From assembly GCF_020521235.1 (NCBI RefSeq), contig NZ_BLAY01000025.1:1-64000 (forward strand): 64,000 nt of DNA. The letters run 5' to 3'. This DNA is from Microseira wollei NIES-4236 (GTDB taxonomy: Bacteria > Cyanobacteriota > Cyanobacteriia > Cyanobacteriales > Aerosakkonemataceae). A program made the position numbers and the translations under genes. Below, piece after piece: positions 44,104 through 54,182 of this stretch. The notes beneath the pieces are model-generated. The model saw only the letters and a list, made by a program, of their open reading frames with translations. It searched no databases and was not told where the DNA came from. Numbering within the stretch: the stretch's first letter is position 1; each line of letters begins with the position of its first letter.

Positions 44104-44319
44104 CCCTCTCAATCCCAACCGTGCGCGACAGAATTGAACAGGCAATAATAGTAAATTCACTAGAACCCGAATGGCAAGCCGTGTTTGAACCAAACTCCTA
44201 TGGTTTGGGACCTTGAAGAAGTTGTCAGGACCCTATTAGGCAATAGCCGTGTGAGTGCGAAAGTCTCATGCACGGTTCTTAGGGGAGGGGAGAGCGGTGA
44301 CGCTCGAACCTTACCCGAC
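44104..44319 (+). mobile_element. Deleted group II intron: reverse transcriptase fragment plus domain V/VI
   Basis: At 44106-44213 the plus strand encodes LSIPTVRDRIEQAIIVNSLE then PEWQAVFEPNSYGLGP and stops. This is the finger/palm portion of a group II intron reverse transcriptase (consensus GIPTvxDRxxQ...LEPxWEAxFEPNSYGFRPG). It is joined to the intron 3' end: a 34-nt domain V at 44245-44278 (AGCCGTG pairs with CACGGTT, GAAA in the loop) and a domain VI-like hairpin (GAGCGGTGACGCTC at 44291-44304) ending near CTTACCCGAC at 44310-44319. The central RT, maturase and 5' domains have been deleted. It abuts the truncated carbamoyltransferase. Confidence 0.8.
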
Positions 44320-44340
44320 TTCTCCGGAATGCTTGAGAAG

Positions 44341-44370
44341 CCTACACCTACCCGGAACGGGAGGTGTAGG
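44341..44370. terminator. Strong hairpin after the intron remnant
   Basis: CCTACACCT-A-CCCG and CGGG-AGGTGTAGG form a stem of 13 pairs with one bulge and a GAA loop. There is no U tract, so termination activity is uncertain. It stands between the intron scar and the NOS promoter region. Confidence 0.45.
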
Positions 44371-44422
44371 AGCGTCACGCAGAAAAGGCCGATCAAAAGG
44401 CGAATTACCCTATACTTAGGGG

Positions 44423-44454
44423 TTGACAAATATTAACGCATTTTTCTCTATATT
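44423..44454 (+). promoter_or_regulatory. Candidate sigma-70 promoter upstream of the NOS fusion gene
   Basis: TTGACA at 44423-44428 is a consensus -35. TCTATA (44447-44452) or TATATT (44449-44454) would be the -10 with 18 or 20 nt spacing, longer than the ideal 17. It would give a leader of about 345 nt before the ATG at 44805. Nothing else in 44380-44804 looks like a gene; the leader contains a GC-rich patch at 44695-44765 with no clear riboswitch that I recognise. Confidence 0.35.
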
Positions 44455-44804
44455 ACTTAATTTTATATGTTGAAAAAATAAATAAATTATGAAAGAATAT
44501 TTAATGGCTGTTTGTAACACGCCCAAGTTATTAACTTGATGAATTGTCCATAAGATTCAGCGTCAGTATAATAAAGTGTGCTGGTGTCAACTTACAAATC
44601 CCGTACATGCCTAAGGCTTATGCAACCTATAGCAGAGAAGAAAACTTGTCTGGAATAAACAGTCTTGGCATTTAGCAAACTAAGCTAACGGAAAGTTACG
44701 CTCGGAGACGATTGCGTTTCAGCCAGAGGTGAAGAAGCGTCAACGCTATAGGAACTAATCTGGCACATGCTAATACCCAAAAACGAGAAGGTAACTCTCA
44801 GGAA

Positions 44805-47800
44805 ATGGCGAAAAATGTTATTGTTTTTGTGTCAAACCCGCAGTATGCACCTGCCCAGCAGTTTGTCAATCAGCTAGTAACTGAGGGTAGCTATCGAGTG
44901 CGAGGCTTGAAAAAACCCAATGCCGTTACAATACCTTCGACATCAGAAAGAGTTCATTGGTCGAGTGCTAAGTTAACTTCTGGACAAGAAGTTAAAGATA
45001 TTTTTCAGGGGTGTGAAGCAGCATTGATGTTCATCACTCCAGCAGACTTATCAGAAGCCACTAGCCTCACTCGCTCTTTCTTATAAAGAGCGAGTGAGGC
45101 TGGTATTCGGCGTTTGGCATGGGTAGGTCCTGCCTGTCCCGAAAACAGTGAGTTGGGAAAGCCTTTAGCCCAAGCAGAAGCACTGGTGCGCTCCTCAACC
45201 CTAGAAACTTTAGTCCTGCGCCATGCGCCTCTATTCTCTGACCTGCTCGACCAGAAAAAAGAGTTGCAGTTCCGCCGCACCCTTTCCTTGCCGCTTGGTA
45301 ACAACGCTTTGCCTTGGTTAGCCCCAGAAATAATTGCCCAGGGACTATACAAGTGGGTATTGGGGGAGGTCAATAACCAACCTCCAGATGTCCTGACAGG
45401 TCCTATGCAGTTAACCGGAGACGATATCGCCAAGGGACTTAGCGAAGTTCTCAGACAAAACCTCAACGCTTACAAGTTTGCCCAGCGTCGTTTCGCGGCA
45501 ATTGACCTCGACGCTAGCGGACAAATCGATGGGGAAGAACTTTTCCCCTATTTGTTGGAACTTGGATATAGCAACGATGAAGCTCAACAAATTTTAGAGG
45601 AAGCTGATAAAGACAAAAGTGGGACGATCGACTTCGAGGAGTTCATCGCAGGTTTGGAAGGACATCTCAACAGAATCCTGGCAGACGTTGCCACAGAAGT
45701 GCAGTACGTTAACGTTCCTAAAGCAACTGCCCTCTATGACTTGATGACCGGGGGATTAGACGAAAATACAGCCAAATGTCGGCTTGACTTAATCTCTGTA
45801 CTCAATCAGTATGGCTTGCCTGAGAAAAAGCACGAACTATCTCAGTGGCTGGGGCGACCTAGTATGTCCGTCACCGAATGGGCAGACCAGCACATCCTAG
45901 ACTTGATTAACGTATACATTCTTCCCGGACGGGGGATTTTAACCATCAATCAAGGAAACCTCGATGGTCATCCAGCATTGATTACCCGTCTCCTACAAGC
46001 CAATAACCGAATGCTGATCAGTCAGCGCACCTTAGATGGTAAGGCAGCAGAGTTGCAATGGGCTGATGAAGATACGAGTAATGTGGCAGTTGTCAGTTAC
46101 CAGCCTGAAGGAGGTGGAGAGCGGGTTTTGAAGTTGAACGAAGGACGGCTTGTCGGGTTATCAGCGCGGGGAAGTTGGCCCGGACGCCGACTGGCAACTC
46201 AGTTATTCTTCGAGGATCGGCCCCTACCAACCTGGCAAGTGGCTTTGTTCCGAGAACTGGGAGAGTTACAGATGGAGGAGGTTTCCACTACGGGAGCCCC
46301 TGATGAAGTGGTTTGTAACTGCACTCAAGCCAATTGTGGCAAACTGCAAGAGCTGATCGATAGCGGTTACGATACGATTGACAAAATTGCCGACCTGACT
46401 CAAATCACGAGGATCTGCGGCGGTTGTCAAGCATTAGTGGAAGAAATGCTTGGTTCTTCCAGCCTCTTTGTGGCAGAATTGGTGGAAAAGTACAACTTAG
46501 GTCGGGGCATAGTCAGATTTGAGTTCCGCCCGGTAAATAAACAGGTCGTAGCCTCGAAGCCGGGACAGCACCTTCTGATTCAAGGGCGGGTAGATAACCG
46601 ATGGGTGACACGCGCCTATACTTTGAGTTCTCCAGCAGATCAAACTGATGCCTACGAAATTACAGTTAAACGAGAAGAACTGGGACTGTTTTCCCGCTGG
46701 CTGTGCGATCGCGCTGACTCACATTCCCTATTTCGCATCTCTGACCCCCGTGGTGAGTATGTCCTAGCAGACGAAAATCCAGTGGTGTTCTTCGCTGGGG
46801 GGATTGGTGTGACGCCTGCGATCGCCATGATGCGGACACTTGCTAACCGGGGAGATAACCGCAAGTTTCACTTAGACTATTGCGCTCCCTACGCCGAAGA
46901 TTTGGTTTTCCAACCAGAGTTAGAACAGCTCGCTGCCGCACATCCTAACCTCACTTTCACCCTACGACCAACCCGAACCCAAGGCAGACTGACTGTTGAG
47001 GAAGTCCTACGTCAATATCCTTACACCGAAGGCGCTGTCGCCTTTATGTGCGGACCCGAAAGCTATATGAAGACTATCCGGGGCTATCTCAAGGAGGCTA
47101 ACTGGCCAAACCCAGCCATCCGGGAAGAGCTATTTTCCTCCAAACTGGATGAGGAAGGAAAAGCCCAGAAACCTGTCACTAAGCGTCCAGCCGTACAACT
47201 GGCAGGTGGCATTACTCCTGTAGAACATCACAGCTTCGATGTTGGGCCAGTGGGTTCAGTAGCGGAAGAAGCGGAAGCTTTCTTGAAGCAGTGCTACCTA
47301 GAACAGGGCTTGAATGCCGTCTTCCTGCCTCGTTGGCAAGAAGTGAAAGCAGCCATCGATCGCACAGGAACCTACGAACACACCTATGACGAACTGGCTT
47401 ATGGCGCACGTTTAGCATGGCGCAACAGTTCCCGTTGCATTGGACGCTACTTCTGGCAGAACCTTCAGTTGCGGGATATGCGACACCTGGAAACAGAAGA
47501 AGAAATGTTCAGGGCCATCCTCGATCACATCAAATACGCCACCAACAACGGGGATTTGATCGCAACAATCAGCATCTTTAAACCCGATGGGCGGCGTTTA
47601 TGGAATCCTCAGTTAATCCGTTATGCTGGCTATCGTCAGGCAGATGGGACGATTTTGGGAGATCCCGCTAACGTAGAGTTGACCGAACAAGCATTCAGGC
47701 TTGGCTGGCCTGGTCCTAGTCAGCGGACGCGCTTTGACATTCTGCCGCTGATTATCCAGCTTCCTGGCAAAGAGCCTCGCTGGTTTGAGATTCCTCCTGA

Positions 47801-48368
47801 ACTTAACCTAGAGGTGCCCCTATCCCATCCTCGCTATGAATGGTTTGAGGAGTTGGGACTGAAGTGGTACGCGCTGCCTGCTGTTTCCAGTATGGTGTTT
47901 GACATTGGCGGGATTCAGTACAGATGTGCGCCTTTCAATGGCTTCTACATGGGAACGGAAATTGGCGGTCGCAACTTCAGCGATACCTACCGTTACAATA
48001 TGCTGCCCCCGATCGCGGAAAAGATGGGGTTGGATATGAGCGATGACAGTACCCTCTGGAAGGATTTTGCCTTGGCGGAACTCAATCTCGCTGTCGTCCA
48101 TTCCTACAAGAAGCATAATGTCCGACTGCTCGACCACCATACCATGGGCAATTACTTCATCAAGTTCATGGACGAAGAGCAGAAATGCCAGCGTTCCCTC
48201 TACGCCGACTGGGGCTGGATCATACCGCCCGTATCCGGCTCTACATGCCCGGCATGGCCGATTGAAATGGAAAACCGGATACTCAAGCCTAACTATTTCT
48301 ATCAGCCCGATCCTTGGAATACTGCAAGTGAACAACCACAAGGAAAGTGCCCCTACCACAATTCCTAG
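44805..48368 (+). CDS. Nitric oxide synthase fusion: NmrA-like domain with inserted EF-hands, [2Fe-2S] BFD, FAD/NAD reductase, NOS oxygenase; one in-frame TAA
   Basis: The ATG at 44805 (AGGAAA before it) opens a frame of 1187 codons containing a TAA at 45084-45086 (codon 94); the rest is open from 45087 to 48368 in the same frame. Residues below count from 45114. The NmrA-like NAD(P)-binding domain (VIVFVSNPQYAPAQQFVNQL ... AGIRRLAWVGPACP ... GPMQLTGDDIAKGLSEVL) is interrupted by two EF-hand loops, DLDASGQIDGEE (131-142) and DKDKSGTIDFEE (165-176), and resumes VQYVNVPKATALYDLMTGGL. Next come a BFD-type cluster (C401, C403, C435, C438), FAD motif RAYTLSS (500-506), nucleotide motif GGIGVTPA (562-569) and CGPESYM (646). 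NOS oxygenase from about 718 has heme Cys775 (AWRNSSRCIGR), Glu949 for arginine (MGTEIGG) and DWGWIIPPVSGSTCP. An N-terminal reductase with Fe-S cluster before the oxygenase recalls Sorangium NOS. It would make NO from arginine. Confidence 0.9.
45063..45101. repeat. Perfect 17-bp-arm hairpin containing the premature stop of the NOS fusion
   Basis: AGCCTCACTCGCTCTTT (45063-45079) and AAAGAGCGAGTGAGGCT (45085-45101) are exact reverse complements around the loop CTTAT. The TAA stop begins at the last loop base (45084). In the protein frame it encodes SLTRSFL-stop-RASEAG, in the middle of the NmrA-like domain. Confidence 0.95.
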
Positions 48369-48573
48369 TATTTATGTTTGGTACTAAAGAGTTGGGTGAA
48401 GGCAGTTCATAGTTCATATGTCAAAACTAAGTATTGGCTTCCAATCCGAAATCGAGACGAATAGTTGGAGATCTCCCCATCATCAGAAAATTTGGGTTTG
48501 AAACCCCGTCGTTCTACGACGGCTTGATTATTTAGTGTAGCATCCTTACAAAGGATATGCTAAAATGTGAGAC

Positions 48574-49752
48574 ATGGAGAAAGCCTACAGTTACCGATTT
48601 TACCCCACCCCCGAACAAGAGTAGCTCTGGCGGCGCACCTTGGGCTGCGTGAGATTGGTTGACAACAAGGCTCTCCACGAGAGAACACAAGCTTGGTACG
48701 AGCGGCAAGAGAGAATTGGATACAGTCAGACATCTTCGATGCTGACGCAATGGAAAAAACAGGAAGACCTCGAATTTCTTAACGAGGTAAGTTGTGTCCC
48801 CTGGCAACAAACTCTTCGCCATCTACAAACCGCTTTTTCTAACTTCTTCTTTGCGGGTAGAGCCAAATACCCCAACTTCAAGAAAAAAAGAAATGGTGGT
48901 AGTGCCGAGTTCACCAAGTCCGCTTTTAAATTTAAGGATGGACAGATTTACATTGCCAAGTGTAGTCAGCCTCTATCTATTCGTTGGTCAAGGCAGATTC
49001 CCACGGGTGGAATCGAACGGAGTAGTATCACGATTCGATTCCACCCGTCCGGACGCTGGCACGTTTCTATCCGATTTGACGACCCAACAATTAAGCCTCT
49101 ACCGGCAATAGATAAAGCGGTAGGGCTGGATTTAGGAATTAATAGTCTGGTGGTCACCAGCGACGGGGAGAAAATATCTCAACCCAAATATTTAAACAAA
49201 TACTACCGTGGCTTACGTCAAGCGCAGAAAAGTCTTGCTCGCAAACAGAAAGGTTCTAAGAATCGGGATAAGGCAAGAATCAAGCTCGCCAAGATTCACG
49301 CTAAAATCGCCGACACCAGGAAAGACCATATTCACAAGCTAACCACTCGACTGGTGCGGGAAAATCAAAGGATTGTTGTTGAGGATTTAGCGGTGAAAAA
49401 CATGGTCAAAAACCCTAAAATAGCACGGGTTATATCTGATGCAAGTTGGGGTGAAATAACCCGCTTTTTAAACTACAAATGTCGTTGGTACGGCAGAAAT
49501 TACATCGAAATAGACCGCTGGTTTCCCAGTTCTAAGCGTTGTAGTTGTTGCGGGCATATTTTAGATAAGTTACCCCTCAAGGTCCGTGAATGGGATTGTC
49601 CTGATTGTGGGACACACCATGACAGAGATGTGAACGCGGGTAAAAATATTTTGGCGGCAGGACTTGCCGTGTCAGTCTGTGGAGCGACCCTAAGACCCGA
49701 ACAGAGTAAGTCTGTGAAGGCGGGTGCATGGAAGCAGAAACCCAAATCGTGA
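48574..49752 (+). pseudogene. tnpB: IS200/IS605-type tnpB with in-frame TAG near the start
   Basis: From the ATG at 48574 the frame reads MEKAYSYRFYPTPEQE, then TAG at 48622-48624, then LWRRTLGCVRLVDNKALHER and onward intact to 49752. The expected residue at the stop is Glu (GAG to TAG). The rest has the TnpB RuvC-like motifs: Asp in AVGLDLGINSLVV, Glu in IVVEDLAVKNM, zinc ribbon CSCCGHILDKLPLKVREWDC with PDCG, and Asp in HHDRDVNAGKNIL. A TTG at 48640 could restart translation with loss of the first 22 residues. Flanking hairpins (CCCCGTCGTTCTACGACGG at 48504 and CACCGTCCGTTTACGGCGGT at 49766) mark the element ends. It lies 205 nt after the NOS gene. Confidence 0.85.
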
Positions 49753-50162
49753 GGTTGAGGAATCACCGTCCGTTTACGGCGGTGAGGATGTCAACTACCG
49801 TTATAACACCGGATACGATGCTCGTGTAAAAGTCATAACCCCTGACCAGGGTTTCCAGGCAAAAAACTGTAGCGATCCCAATGGCAATAATTACTATTAT
49901 TCTTGAACTCAAATTTTTGAAAGCTATCCCCATGAGCGGCAATTTGTTCACGATATGAGACAGATTTAATTACTATAACAGGCTGTGGTTGAGGTGTAAA
50001 AATAATTACATAAACCGATGCTGGGTCATGGGATTTTTGCCTGGCGAGGTATTGGTATTTCAAAATATAAGTTCCTAAATGATAAACCTTTCCTATTGCT
50101 TGGGATTAAGCTAAAAAAAGGGACGCTTTTTGCGCCCCCCAAACCTTTAACCAAAACCAGTT
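49753..50162. other. Intergenic region after the tnpB element and downstream of prk
   Basis: About 410 nt. The first part (49765-49785) is the element-end hairpin. The remainder is AT-rich with no recognisable gene. Just after prk, at 50107-50143, AAGCTAAAAAAAGGGACGCT and TTTTGCGCCCCCC give no clear stem with a U tract. Confidence 0.5.
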
Positions 50163-51173
50163 CTAAACACTTGCAGTAGCTGCAATCCTGGCTTCCTTAG
50201 CGGTCAAACGCTCGTAGGTCGCCCGCATTTTTAGACCTGTCAGCACTTGGAATAATCCGGTACCGTTGTTCGAGCCAGGGTATTCCTTGTGCTGGAGTAC
50301 CAGATGGGTTAACTCGCCGTGGTACTTGGTAGCGGTTTTGCTCATATGGCTCTCGATGTAGATGACTTGCTCGAGATTCTCGAATTCTCCATCCACCTCT
50401 AGAACCGAGACGGGGTGACCATAATAGGAATCTGGGCCATAGTGCATCCGGATACCGGGGTAGGAGCAGGTGAGCTTGGTACCGCAGGGTATCCAATCGA
50501 TTGTTGACCCTTCGTCAAACAGGTACGCAGGCTCAAAGCCATCGACGCCTAGCCGCTGGATTAGGCGCACGCGCAGGATCTTGCCTGTTTTCTCTTCTTT
50601 GAGTAATTGAGTGGGTAGCACCTGGATCACAATATCGGCGAACTCTCGTTGTGGCTCGATGTAGGCGCTAAAATCGGGGCGGCGAGCGTTTATAGCAGCC
50701 ATCACGTCGTCGTAGGTGTGACCCCGTTCGGACATGTCGCGCTGGATTTTCCAGGCTATTTTAACTTCGTCGCTGATGTCTAGGTAAACGCTGAAGTCGA
50801 TGAGACTGCGTACTCGTTCGTCGTACAAAGGATGTAGACCTTCAACCACGATAATGTGATTCGGCTCTACTATCTCTGGGGGGTCAATCATGCCGGTTTC
50901 GTGATTGTAAATCGGCTTGTTGATCGCCTGACCGTGCTTGAGCGCTTTGATTTGCTCGTACATCAGGTCAAAGTTGTTTGCTCTGGGATCAAGCGCGGTA
51001 ATCCCCGTTTCTTTACGCTGCTTTCTGTCTAAGCAGTGGTAATCGTCTAGGCAAATCACCGTGACGAATTCACTACCGAATAAATCGGTCAAGCGGCGCA
51101 AAAATGTGGATTTACCGCACCCTGAGTCTCCTGCAACGCCAATTAGAACCACGCGATCCGGCTTACTGGTCAT
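50163..51173 (-). CDS. prk: Phosphoribulokinase
   Basis: PRK makes ribulose-1,5-bisphosphate from ribulose-5-phosphate and ATP in the Calvin cycle. The 336-residue protein has the P-loop GVAGDSGCGKSTFLRRL, DDYHCLDRKQRKETGITALD, LDPRANNFDLMYEQIKAL, KPIYNHETGMIDPPE, VVEGLHPLYDERVR and RRPDFSAYIEPQREFADIVI. Regulatory cysteines are present: the N-terminal pair Cys19 and Cys41, and a C-terminal pair Cys230 and Cys236 (WIPCGTKLTCSYPG), the arrangement used for thioredoxin/CP12 dark inactivation. It is divergent from petH, separated by about 900 nt that include the second structured RNA element. Confidence 0.97.
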   Translation of the reverse strand: MTSKPDRVVLIGVAGDSGCGKSTFLRRLTDLFGSEFVTVICLDDYHCLDRKQRKETGITALDPRANNFDLMYEQIKALKHGQAINKPIYNHETGMIDPPEIVEPNHIIVVEGLHPLYDERVRSLIDFSVYLDISDEVKIAWKIQRDMSERGHTYDDVMAAINARRPDFSAYIEPQREFADIVIQVLPTQLLKEEKTGKILRVRLIQRLGVDGFEPAYLFDEGSTIDWIPCGTKLTCSYPGIRMHYGPDSYYGHPVSVLEVDGEFENLEQVIYIESHMSKTATKYHGELTHLVLQHKEYPGSNNGTGLFQVLTGLKMRATYERLTAKEARIAATASV

Positions 51174-51664
51174 AGCTTCCTCTATCGATTAAAATTGTTT
51201 CCTATCTGGCTGGTTAAGCGAGCGAAATCCACAGCCTGGAGGCTGCCCCCGGTATTGGAAAGACAACTAACCCCTATGTCAACCGCCCGATATGCCTGGG
51301 GCAGGACGGGCGATCTCATCTCAGTGCTTGTTTCTTGCCAATCCCTGTCACAGTCTGGCGTCTGCTCTTGAGGGAAGACTCAAGCCCTTGAGTAAGTATT
51401 TACTACTAGCTTTTAATCAAACATCTTACCAGAGTGGGGTTGCACCTACAAGGCATCCTGGGTTGGGATCATTTCGCTCAAGTATTTATGCTAATGTTAG
51501 TTGAGCATTTTTAATAAAGAAAAAATTAAACTGACTCGCTCGTGACACTTTACAGGGGATTTCCCTTGTAACGTGATCTTAGGTGTCGGTTTTTCCTTTC
51601 CTGCCGTCTCGCTAGGAGTGCATCGCGACTTTTGATAGCGATCAACCCAATAGCAAGGCAGGCA
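51174..51664. other. Long upstream region of prk
   Basis: About 490 nt between prk and the structured element. Small inverted pairs are present (for example TTGAGGGAAGACTCAAGCCC at 51367-51386). No open frame of note and no recognised RNA family. The prk promoter must lie here. The last 16-20 nt (AACCCAATAGCAAGGCAGGC before 51665) would be the guide segment if the adjoining element is an omega-RNA. Confidence 0.4.
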
Positions 51665-52056
51665 CGTCAGCACCCCGCTCTAAAGAGACAAAGCTAGCAA
51701 GCCTCTTCCTTTAGGTAGCTGACAAGCCATAGTCCCAGCAATGGGGAAACGAAGTTATCGGCAAGCGTTCAAGTTCCTACCAGGGGATGCTTCCGCCAGT
51801 TCCCTGCTCTAGAACCAAATAGTTAAACAGTTTTACTCGGGGTAAGACAGTGCTGTTTGGATAGTACCGACTGATAACTTTGGCGAAAGCGTTGCGGAAT
51901 GCGCTAGCGTTCGGCTAACTTTACTGGAGTAGCAAGGCGATTCCCGGCATACAGGGAAAAGATGGACACTACTCCTCTGTCCATCTTCCCCAAAGGGGGA
52001 CGGCATTAAAAATGCCGCGTTGTGTTTCCTCCGTGGTCTAAAGACACACGGTTTCC
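51665..52056 (+). ncRNA. Structured RNA element copy 2, HEARO/omega-RNA-like, in the petH leader
   Basis: Homologous to 34613-35058 with the same block order: CGTCAGCACCCCGCTCT, GGGGAAACGAAGTTATCGGC, TAGTTAAACAGTTTTACTCG, GGATAGTACCGACTGATAAC, TTGGCGAAAGCGTTGCGGAA. The long-range helix GTTATCGGC (51754-51762) with ACTGATAAC (51870-51878) keeps pairing mainly by G-U. GTGCTGTT pairs with GATAGTAC where copy 1 has GTGCTATC, so both changes preserve pairs. The terminal stem is CCGTG/CACGG (52031-52035, 52047-52051) where copy 1 has CCACCA/TGGTGG, a full compensatory replacement, again followed by TTTCC. The internal loops differ in length. No ORF lies inside. ATGA follows at 52077, the petH start itself. 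Confidence 0.65.
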
Positions 52057-52076
52057 AGACTCCCGGAGATTTTTAG

Positions 52077-53276
<1,200 letters not shown>

Positions 53277-53279
53277 GGA

Positions 53280-54169
53280 TTGACACTCCCCATGCCTAAA
53301 GGCGAGGGGATTTTTGGTTCATTGAGGCTTCTTGCTTTTGCAGGTCTGGCGACCAACAAAAGTAGAGCAAGCCTCTCCCCAAGCTTTACGTCCCCAATGC
53401 CCGACCGTAGATTTTGCTTGTAATGAGGTGCAACAGCTACAGTTTTACTGTTGAACTTCAAAGCAAAATATTCAATCCAACGACGAAAAATTCCCCTTTT
53501 CTATAGCGATTACTCCCTTTAACTTTTCTGGCAAGTTGACGTTGTAATCTTGTTAATAGCGCTCTGGCTCTTTTTAAGGCTTTTGGATTGACAAAAACCA
53601 CTCCTGTTGATAAAGTCGCTAAAGTTTTTATCCCTAAATCTACCCCGACATAATCTTATTCCTTATCGGTGATTAGGGGTGATATTTCATAGGCACAAGC
53701 AATGTACCAATCGCCCGCTGTTTGGGATATAGTCACCTTTTTGGTTTTTGTTTGAGGTAAAGATTCATAAGTTGACACCCATCCAATCGTCGGTAATTTA
53801 ATCCGAAATCCGCCCAGAGCAATTGGTTTTCCACCTGCATTTATTGTAAAACTCTCCTGACAGCCTTTCTTTTTAAATTTGGGATACTCTGACCGCTCGT
53901 CGAAAAAGTTTTTAAAGGCTTTCCCTAAATTATCAAAAGCAAATTCCGTAATTTCTTGACAAATACCTTTCTCTTTAATCCAGGTTAAAACTGGCTTAAC
54001 TTCTTTGTTAAAGAATTTCTTTAAACTTAGCCTGTGCTTTAGGGGAAGGCATCCCCAAAGTAACGATCTCCGGAGTCGAAACCTATACTCTACTTGGGGA
54101 AACCAAGGCACGAGCAAGTTTTGACTTCGGAGTAGAGAATTCCCGTGTCAAAAGACCGGGGAGTGTCAA
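53280..54169 (-). pseudogene. Decayed IS200/IS605-type tnpB with both ends
   Basis: TTGACACTCCCC at 53280-53291 and its inverse GGGGAGTGTCAA at 54158-54169 mark the ends. Between them the minus strand encodes disrupted TnpB pieces: VKPVLTWIKEKGICQEITEF, FKNFFDERSEYPKFKKKG, IKLPTIGWVSTYESLPQTKT and KVTISQTAGDWYIACAYEIS (53656-54117), then a stop, then in other frames VGLGIKTLATLSTGVVFVNP-like sequence (53585-53650) and RKI.STVGHWG.KAWGEACS (53345-53420). Frameshifts and stops make it non-functional. It starts 3 nt after the petH stop, so petH transcription would read into it. Confidence 0.8.
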
Positions 54170-54182
54170 GCAACAGTTCTAA

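Noticed and set aside
44160..44436. ORFs on both strands over the intron remnant
   Set aside because: They overlap domain V/VI of the group II intron and have no protein similarity.
45114..48368. Treating the NOS protein as starting at the TTG at 45114
   Set aside because: The sequence before it (RASEAGIRR) is in frame and belongs to the same NmrA-like domain as the 93 codons upstream, and no ribosome binding site precedes 45114.
45084..48624. Stop-codon recoding or readthrough as explanation for NOS TAA and tnpB TAG
   Set aside because: Stops are of different types (also TGA at 18558), and no suppressor or recoding signal apart from the NOS hairpin was seen; lesions or errors are simpler.
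51241..51460. Possible 6S RNA or RNase P RNA between prk and the structured element
   Set aside because: Some GC-rich stems are present, but none of the signature segments of 6S, RNase P, tmRNA or SRP RNA could be recognised.
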